Of a DNA stretch of 12,008 nucleotides, positions 7,300 through 12,008 are shown piece after piece. The stretch comes from Fidelibacterota bacterium (GTDB lineage: Bacteria; Fidelibacterota; UBA8477). Each line of letters opens with the position of its first letter. Positions within the stretch are counted from its first letter, which is position 1. The stretch is from assembly GCA_021734045.1 (NCBI GenBank), contig JAIPJR010000075.1, forward strand, positions 1 through 12,008. The letters run 5' to 3'. A program made the translations under genes and the position numbers. The notes under the pieces were generated by a model, which did not search any database, was not told the origin of the DNA, and saw only the letters and a program-made list of their open reading frames with translations.

Positions 7300-8685
7300 A
7301 TGCCAACTATTTTAATCGTTGATGATGACCCACATATTCGTGCCGAACTAACGGAATTTCTCCAGCAAGAGCAGTATGATACCACGGCCGTGGAAACAGC
7401 CGAAGAGGCGCTGGAAATTATCCGGTCGGAGCAGCCGGATTTGATTCTATCGGATATTTTTCTGCCCACCATGGGTGGGTTGGAATTGCTGGACCGGGTG
7501 AAAAAAGCCCACGCCGAAATTGATGTGATTATGATTACAGGCCATGGTGACGTGAGCACCGCTGTGAGTGCCATGAAGCTGGGTGCCCGGGATTACATCA
7601 AAAAGCCCTTCCACCTGGATGAAATTCTCCTGGTTATTACCCGCGCCTTACAGAATAAAGCTCGGGATGAGCAGCTGGCCTATCTGCAGCGGGAAGAGCG
7701 CAAGCTGTTGGGATTCGAGGAAATCATCGGGACCAGCCCGCCCATGCAGCAAGTTTTTGAGTTAATCCGTAAAATCTCCCGTTCATCACGCACCACCGTC
7801 CTGATTCATGGCGAAACCGGGACCGGAAAAGAATTGGTCGCCCGGGCGATCCATCAAAATAGTGAGCGGTCCGGAAAACCTTTTATAGAAATCAATTGCT
7901 CTGCCTTTCAGCCAACCTTGCTGGAAGCCGAGCTATTCGGATATGAAGCCGGCGCGTTTACCGGCGCCCGCCAGCGGAAAAAGGGGCTGCTGGAAATCGC
8001 CGACGGAGGCTCGTTCTTCCTGGATGAAATAGCTGACATGAGCCTGGAATTGCAGGCTAAGATGCTGAAAGTGCTGGAGGAGCAGACGTTTCGGCGGGTG
8101 GGCGGCACCAAAGAAATCAAAATTGATATCCGGGTAATCAGTGCCACCTCAAAAGATCTGGACGTGGCTACACTGAAGGGCAGCTTTCGACAGGATTTAT
8201 ACTACCGGCTCAATGTGGCGCGCATTGCCCTGCCTTCTTTGCGGGAGCGCGGGGATGATGTGATTATTCTGGCAAAACATTTTTTGGACCATTATAACCG
8301 GGAATTGAAACGCGATATCCATTCCATCTCACCAGATGTGGTAAACATTTTAAAACGCTATTCCTGGCCCGGGAATGTGCGGGAATTACGCAATATTATG
8401 GAGCGGGCGGTGTTGTTTGAACAATCCGACACACTCACCGCATCCAGTCTGCATACGATGCTGGACAATGATAATGACACATCCAAACCAGCGAAGGGAA
8501 TCACCGGAACGCATCCTTTGGAGCTGCAGATTCCGCCGGGAGGTGTCGCGCTGGTTGATGTGGAAAAGCGCCTGATTATGCAGGCACTGGAGCTGACGGG
8601 GGGTAATCAAACCAAAGCTGCAGAATTATTAAAACTGACGCGGGAAACGTTGAAATACAGAATGCGGAAATTCCAACTGCATTAA
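7300..8685 (+). CDS. NtrC-family sigma54-dependent response regulator
   Basis: A complete 461-aa regulator that activates sigma54 RNA polymerase when phosphorylated. The receiver domain (1-120) has the acidic pair D8/D9, phospho-acceptor D52, T80 and K102. The AAA+ domain (about 139-375) has Walker A GETGTGKE (171-178), the sigma54-contacting GAFTGA loop (218-223), Walker B FFLDE (239-243) and probable arginine fingers R297/R303 in FRQDLYYRLNV. A Fis-type helix-turn-helix closes the protein (about 420-459, GGNQTKAAELLKLTRETLKYR). All key residues are present, so it should be functional. The ATG at 7300 begins exactly at the receiver domain, though no clear Shine-Dalgarno precedes it. The next gene, 46 nt downstream, encodes an H-box protein that is the obvious phosphate donor. 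A likely target is the palindrome plus -24/-12 element before the lipoprotein gene at 9711. The physiological signal is unknown. Confidence 0.95.
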   Translation: MPTILIVDDDPHIRAELTEFLQQEQYDTTAVETAEEALEIIRSEQPDLILSDIFLPTMGGLELLDRVKKAHAEIDVIMITGHGDVSTAVSAMKLGARDYIKKPFHLDEILLVITRALQNKARDEQLAYLQREERKLLGFEEIIGTSPPMQQVFELIRKISRSSRTTVLIHGETGTGKELVARAIHQNSERSGKPFIEINCSAFQPTLLEAELFGYEAGAFTGARQRKKGLLEIADGGSFFLDEIADMSLELQAKMLKVLEEQTFRRVGGTKEIKIDIRVISATSKDLDVATLKGSFRQDLYYRLNVARIALPSLRERGDDVIILAKHFLDHYNRELKRDIHSISPDVVNILKRYSWPGNVRELRNIMERAVLFEQSDTLTASSLHTMLDNDNDTSKPAKGITGTHPLELQIPPGGVALVDVEKRLIMQALELTGGNQTKAAELLKLTRETLKYRMRKFQLH

Positions 8686-8731
8686 CTAATCACATTCTGT
8701 ATTAGACAACAGGACAAGGGGACTCGACTTC

Positions 8732-9418
8732 ATGGTCACACAAGACAGGATGAACCTGGGGAAATTCTTTCAGCTACTCTATCAATTTGGACAAAGTCAT
8801 CGGGATCAGGAGATCGCCCACGATCTCAATAACCATCTCTCCGTGCTTTCCATGCAGGTCAATATGCTCACCCGAGCACTGACCCGGGAGGATCGTGAGT
8901 TGGCAATGCGGAAATCTGACGAGATCCAGGAGACCGCCCAACGCATCCAACAATTCGCTGAATTTTTGAATCAGCCAGCCCAGCAGAGAATAACAATTTC
9001 CGAAACGAACCTGGGTCAATTGATTGAGGAGACACTCTCCTATTTAAACTATCTGCCGGAAATTGCTGATGTATCCGTACATTGGGAGCGACCTACAAAA
9101 CCGGTTGTTGTTTCCTGCTCTCCTGCTGGCGTCCAGCTAACGCTCCTTGGTTTTCTGTACAGTGTAAAGCAAATTGTTGATGCGCCACAGGTACATTTTG
9201 TCCTTGATACAAAAACGGGTACCTCCCACCGACTGACCTGCACGCTGCAACGTTCTCTCTCCACAAAAACACCGCTCAAGTTCCCCCGGCAGACAGAACA
9301 ATTGCCCGGTTCAATCCCGCTGCGCCACCTTCTGCACAATTTTGATGGGGAAAGTGCTGGTTTCCGAATCGAGCTGAACGAAGACGACACCCTGTCCGTG
9401 GCCTGTATTTTTCACTGA
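8732..9418 (+). CDS. Histidine-kinase-like phosphotransferase lacking an intact ATPase domain
   Basis: A 228-aa soluble protein. Residues 27-36, EIAHDLNNHL, are a good H-box of the NtrB-like HDLNN type with H30 as the candidate phospho-histidine, followed by a second helix (about 53-82) as expected for a dimerisation four-helix bundle. The C-terminal half has the layout of a kinase ATPase domain, but the place where N-box asparagines should be reads GVQLTLLGFLYSVKQIVDA, and there is no DxGxG or glycine-rich lid. It therefore cannot be expected to bind ATP like a kinase. Size and layout match ChpT and, more loosely, Spo0B, which relay phosphate between a kinase and response regulators (family knowledge). 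No membrane segment or sensor domain. AAGGGG lies ten bases before the ATG; M7 is an alternative start. It is probably co-transcribed with the sigma54 regulator. Alternatives: a phosphatase-only partner or a decayed kinase. Confidence 0.75.
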   Translation: MVTQDRMNLGKFFQLLYQFGQSHRDQEIAHDLNNHLSVLSMQVNMLTRALTREDRELAMRKSDEIQETAQRIQQFAEFLNQPAQQRITISETNLGQLIEETLSYLNYLPEIADVSVHWERPTKPVVVSCSPAGVQLTLLGFLYSVKQIVDAPQVHFVLDTKTGTSHRLTCTLQRSLSTKTPLKFPRQTEQLPGSIPLRHLLHNFDGESAGFRIELNEDDTLSVACIFH

Positions 9419-9453
9419 CTTCTCCGTTTAAATAATACGGCAAAGGACACAGT

Positions 9454-9483
9454 TGGTTGATATAAACCGGTTTATATCAACCA
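9454..9483. promoter_or_regulatory. Perfect 30-bp palindrome, candidate enhancer site
   Basis: Left half TGGTTGATATAAACC (9454-9468) is followed with no spacer by its exact reverse complement (9469-9483). The centre is about 206 bp upstream of the start predicted from the -24/-12 element at 9649, a usual distance for NtrC-type activator sites. In RNA it would make a 13-bp stem with a CCGG loop, but no U-run follows, so a plain intrinsic terminator for the gene ending at 9418 is less likely. Confidence 0.6.
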
Positions 9484-9648
9484 CTCATGATTTATCTTCA
9501 CCCACGCTCGCCCACCGAACCAGCAATAAGAATTCATAACGATAATAATTCAGCTGTCTTTTAAAATATTGTAATTTATTCTTTTACTGTTGAAATTGAA
9601 AACCGGCCAGCAAGGGATTAAGCCGATTAATTCCAGGGTGAATTGGTT

Positions 9649-9664
9649 TGGCATGTCCTTTGGA
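9649..9664 (+). promoter_or_regulatory. Candidate sigma54 (-24/-12) promoter of the lipoprotein gene
   Basis: TGGCATG-N4-TTGGA fits the sigma54 consensus TGGCACG-N4-TTGCW with correct spacing and two mismatches (C to T near -24, C to G at -12). It predicts a start near 9675, 36 nt before the ATG at 9711. A sigma54 activator gene and a palindromic site lie upstream, which supports the reading. The AT-rich stretch 9520-9600 between the two sites could give the needed bend. Confidence 0.5.
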
Positions 9665-9710
9665 TTATGACCCTTGCTAACATCTGGCAAAAAAACTGAG
9701 GAGAGATGTC

Positions 9711-10391
9711 ATGAAACAGACTCGTAACAAATGGTATGCAGGAATTCTGCTCGCAGGAGCTATTGGATTTGTCCTGAGCGGCTGTAGCGAAAACGGACTG
9801 ACAGGTCCGGACAATATGGTAACCGGTGCAGCCAAGGGATTAACGACAGAAGAAATCAATGTGGTGAACTGGAAACCGGAAGTTCAGACGGCGATTAACG
9901 CCATTGAAGTTGAGGGAATCCAGGCACCATCAAATCTCACAAAATCAACAGACGACGGTGATGACTCCGGTGAGTGGGCCGCATTGGCTTGGGGTTACAT
10001 CTGGAAATTCAACGGTGGTACAGTAGGTGGCGATGCGACCTTTGGAAACAAGGTTGACGTACCTGCACATGCTTATCCACAACTTGCGCGACTCTTCGTG
10101 GTGGCTGTTACCAATGCCAATCCGGAGAACAATCAAGGCGCTGCAGTGGATTTTCTGCCCAGCCAACAGTTCCTACGACCGGTAACCGTCACCCTTTCCT
10201 GGGATTACTTAGATTTCAATGGGGATCCTAACGATTTGGTCCTCTACTGGCAAAATGAAGAGACCGGACTGTGGATCGAGGTTCCAGAAAGCGTCATCGA
10301 CCCCATCGCCCGTACGATTTCCGGACAGGTAAATCATTTCACCAAGTTCTTGTGGGGCTGGGAGGACGATTTTGACGACGATGGCAATTAA
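9711..10391 (+). CDS. Lipoprotein with C-terminal ZU5-like beta domain
   Basis: A 226-aa exported protein of unknown function. Residues 1-24 are a signal peptide (MKQTRNKW, then a hydrophobic stretch) ending in the lipobox LSGC with C25 as the lipidated residue. Ser and Glu follow, so there is no Asp retention signal at +2 and outer-membrane placement is likely. A low-complexity linker (about 75-90, TDDGDDSGEW) leads into a beta-rich region (about 97-213). There, a VDVPAHAYPQ strand, FLPSQQFLRPVTVTLSW, LVLYWQNEETGLWIEVPES and a closing ISGQVNHFTKF resemble the ZU5-type domains seen in some bacterial surface proteins (pattern recognition, not a search). The tail WEDDFDDDGN is strongly acidic. 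GAGGAGA six bases before the ATG is a strong Shine-Dalgarno. A candidate sigma54 promoter lies at 9649-9664, so expression may be controlled by the regulator at 7300. The TPR gene follows after 83 nt with no obvious terminator between. Confidence 0.8.
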   Translation: MKQTRNKWYAGILLAGAIGFVLSGCSENGLTGPDNMVTGAAKGLTTEEINVVNWKPEVQTAINAIEVEGIQAPSNLTKSTDDGDDSGEWAALAWGYIWKFNGGTVGGDATFGNKVDVPAHAYPQLARLFVVAVTNANPENNQGAAVDFLPSQQFLRPVTVTLSWDYLDFNGDPNDLVLYWQNEETGLWIEVPESVIDPIARTISGQVNHFTKFLWGWEDDFDDDGN

Positions 10392-10431
10392 TGGCGACTA
10401 ATGCAGTAGCACAGGACGCTTTAAGGTGATC

Positions 10432-10482
10432 ATGAGAAACCTAAAACGACTAAGCATTAGGATGGAAATCGTCCATGAGTAA
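10432..10482 (+). CDS. Possible 16-residue leader ORF overlapping the TPR gene start
   Basis: The ATG at 10432 has AAGGTGA directly upstream and encodes MRNLKRLSIRMEIVHE before a TAA at 10480-10482. It overlaps the TPR start codon as ATGAGTAA, the arrangement seen in translationally coupled pairs. The TPR ATG itself has only AGGA 13 bases upstream, so ribosomes ending the leader could restart there. Whether the peptide itself matters is unknown. Confidence 0.35.
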   Translation: MRNLKRLSIRMEIVHE

Positions 10483-11713
10483 TACAAATCTACAAAAATT
10501 TCTCGAAGCGGTCTCGGATCTGGCTGGTGAGCGCTGTGGCCAGGCGTTCACAAACGAGATGACATCTCTCCTGGCGGAGCGAGACCGCTTATTGAAAAGC
10601 AGCTGGCAGGAGGTGGATGCATCGGTCATTTCCACGGAAGACCGTAAAAAGCTTCTAAAGGAAGTGGACTTCGACACCTTCACCTCCCGGGCTGCAAATT
10701 TTCTCGACAAAAAGGCATATCCGCTCTTTCTTTTCAATGTGGCTAACACCGGTATCCGATTTGGAGAGCTTACCAAAGCAAAACGATTGTTGACTGCCAT
10801 TGTAGCGAAATACACAGCTTCCTTGGACAAGCTAATCGTTGCGCGATGTCATAAGAATCTCGGTCAAATTGCATTCTATCAAAATGACTTGAAGTCAGCG
10901 GAGACTTCGCTAAAAACAAGTCTGCGTCTTTTCAAATCCATTAACTCTCACGATGGAATTGCATCCACACACAACGCTCTTGGTACCGTACTTATTGAGA
11001 TGGGCAAACCTGAAGCGGGTCAAAAAGAGTTTAATGAAGCGAAAGCAATCGCAGAGAAACACAAACTTGACCAAACCCTCTCCAGTGTTCTAATGAATCT
11101 GGGAAATGTGGCCAGTATTCTTGGTGAGTGGGATGAGGCCCTGGCAAATTATCAGTCCGCTTTGACCGGATTAAAGAATCAGGAAGCTCATCAACTGAAG
11201 GCGAAGCTTAATCTGAACCTTGCCTCCGTGTATCTGAAGCAGGGAAATTTCCCCAAAGCAGAATCGCTGGTCAAAGAAGGTAATCGGTTCTCTGAAAAAG
11301 GAAATTTACGCTACGAGCGGGCAGTTTCGTATTTGATTGAAGCTGAAATTGCCTGCCGTAAACGGATATACTCTACCGGAAGTGCCCTGGCTATTACGGC
11401 CTTCCACCTCTTCTCCGAGATGGGCGACAGACATGGCTTGGCAGAGGTGTACCGGGTTCTGGGAATGATAAACCGGGATTCAGAACACTTCGATCAGGCA
11501 CTTTCCTACTTTGAAAACAGCCGGCGGATTAACACCGAGCTGGGCAGCCATCTCAATCTGGGTGAAACCCTGTATGAAATGGGCCAGCTCCATCAAACCA
11601 CCGGTAATAAGAGGAAAGCAGGGAAAGCTTTCCGCGATGCCATTGCCAGCTATAAGCGGGTCAATGCAAAATCCAGACAGCTGGAAGCGGAAATTGCCCT
11701 GTCAAACCTCTAA
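10475..11713 (+). CDS. Cytoplasmic tetratricopeptide-repeat protein
   Basis: A 412-aa protein made almost wholly of TPR helical hairpins. About eight units can be placed near residues 83-116, 122-155, 163-196, 203-236, 243-276, 283-316, 323-356 and 363-396. The best are HKNLGQIAFYQNDLKSAETSL, HNALGTVLIEMGKPEAGQKEF, LMNLGNVASILGEWDEALANYQSAL and YRVLGMINRDSEHFDQALSYF. The first 75 residues are helical, charged and not TPR. There is no signal peptide, membrane segment, kinase, cyclase or HTH domain, so it is probably a protein-interaction or peptide-sensing scaffold; the partner is unknown. The start overlaps a small leader ORF (10432-10482). It follows the lipoprotein gene on the same strand and may share its transcript, and two GC-rich hairpins lie after the stop. 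TPR proteins of this architecture include Rap-like and anti-activator proteins, but nothing here proves such a role. Confidence 0.85.
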   Translation: MSNTNLQKFLEAVSDLAGERCGQAFTNEMTSLLAERDRLLKSSWQEVDASVISTEDRKKLLKEVDFDTFTSRAANFLDKKAYPLFLFNVANTGIRFGELTKAKRLLTAIVAKYTASLDKLIVARCHKNLGQIAFYQNDLKSAETSLKTSLRLFKSINSHDGIASTHNALGTVLIEMGKPEAGQKEFNEAKAIAEKHKLDQTLSSVLMNLGNVASILGEWDEALANYQSALTGLKNQEAHQLKAKLNLNLASVYLKQGNFPKAESLVKEGNRFSEKGNLRYERAVSYLIEAEIACRKRIYSTGSALAITAFHLFSEMGDRHGLAEVYRVLGMINRDSEHFDQALSYFENSRRINTELGSHLNLGETLYEMGQLHQTTGNKRKAGKAFRDAIASYKRVNAKSRQLEAEIALSNL

Positions 11714-11735
11714 TCAACGCAACCTGCCTTCCCTT

Positions 11736-11782
11736 GGAAGTCGGGGGTGGTCCCCATCCATCCCCAAACGCCCCTGACTTCC
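11736..11782 (+). terminator. Long-loop GC-rich hairpin after the TPR gene
   Basis: The left arm GGAAGTCGGGGG (11736-11747) pairs with CCCCTGACTTCC (11771-11782) over 12 bp with one G-T wobble, enclosing a 23-nt C-rich loop. ATTTCTTAT follows. It starts 22 nt after the TPR stop codon. A role in termination or RNA stability is plausible. Confidence 0.45.
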
Positions 11783-11803
11783 ATTTCTTATACCGATAGC
11801 TGT

Positions 11804-11827
11804 GGGGAACTCCTCCAGGAGTTCCCC
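11804..11827 (+). terminator. Strong 10-bp hairpin, likely terminator
   Basis: GGGGAACTCC (11804-11813), loop TCCA, GGAGTTCCCC (11818-11827): a perfect stem. The following CTTCTCCCTTT is pyrimidine-rich but has no solid U-run, so it is an imperfect intrinsic terminator. Its near symmetry could let it work for transcripts from either side. Confidence 0.55.
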
Positions 11828-11878
11828 CTTCTCCCTTTACGAGAACTGTTGTTAAATAAACTATTTTAGATCACTACT

Positions 11879-11971
11879 GTCCCGTTAGAAGTCCCATAAT
11901 AACAATTGGTTAGAGTCAGCCTGCTCAACAAAGCGGGAGTTGGATTCTGTAAGTAGTTGATTTAACGGGAC
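11879..11971. repeat. 9-bp inverted repeat at the right end, unknown nature
   Basis: GTCCCGTTA (11879-11887) recurs as its exact reverse complement TAACGGGAC (11963-11971), 75 bases apart. AGAAGTCCC (11887-11895) is also almost repeated in inverse at 11967-11976 (GGGACTTTCT). No open frame lies between. Such arms could be the edge of a mobile element whose body lies outside the window, or a structured non-coding region. The rest of 11829-12008 shows no gene. Confidence 0.3.
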
Positions 11972-12008
11972 TTTCTCGAAAAGCGAGACACTTAAAATCT
12001 GTAGAATT

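Noticed and set aside
8688-8708. CTAAT...ATTAG hairpin between regulator and H-box genes as terminator
   Set aside because: Only five AT-rich base pairs with a ten-base loop and no U-run; too weak.
10391-10406. TGGCGAC...TGC as a second sigma54 promoter before the TPR gene
   Set aside because: The GG-to-GC spacing is two bases too short for a -24/-12 element.

Overview
The window has moderate GC content and looks like a Gram-negative chromosome. A lipoprotein signal peptide, a sigma54 response regulator with a Fis-type HTH, a soluble TPR protein and an uptake-type glycosidase operon together recall the FCB-related lineages (Calditrichota, KSB1, Marinimicrobia-like). That placement is inference from gene style only. 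I found no rRNA, tRNA, CRISPR array or transposase gene.

Left half, minus strand (positions 7020 down to 340): a tight four-gene carbohydrate operon. In transcription order it encodes a GH13 alpha-glucosidase, an MFS permease, a GH36 alpha-galactosidase and a GH1 beta-glycosidase with one N-terminal membrane helix. Gaps are 10, 24 and 5 nt. None of the glycosidases has a cleavable signal peptide, so the likely scheme is import of small glycosides by the permease followed by intracellular hydrolysis of alpha-glucosyl, alpha-galactosyl and beta-glycosyl bonds. After a 162-nt gap, the first 59 codons of a membrane protein run off the left edge on the same strand.

Right half, plus strand (7300 to 11713): a complete NtrC-family sigma54 response regulator; then a 228-aa protein with a histidine-kinase H-box but a decayed ATPase domain (ChpT/Spo0B-like phosphotransferase or pseudokinase); then an intergenic region with a perfect 30-bp palindrome and a candidate -24/-12 promoter; then a lipoprotein; then an eight-TPR cytoplasmic protein preceded by a coupled 16-codon leader ORF. 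The simplest model is a signalling module: the H-box protein passes phosphate to the regulator, which binds the palindrome and drives sigma54 transcription of the lipoprotein and perhaps the TPR gene.

The 279-nt divergent region between the two halves (7021-7299) carries candidate promoters in both directions. The right end (11714-12008) has no gene. It holds two hairpins that probably terminate the TPR gene, then an unexplained 9-bp inverted repeat.
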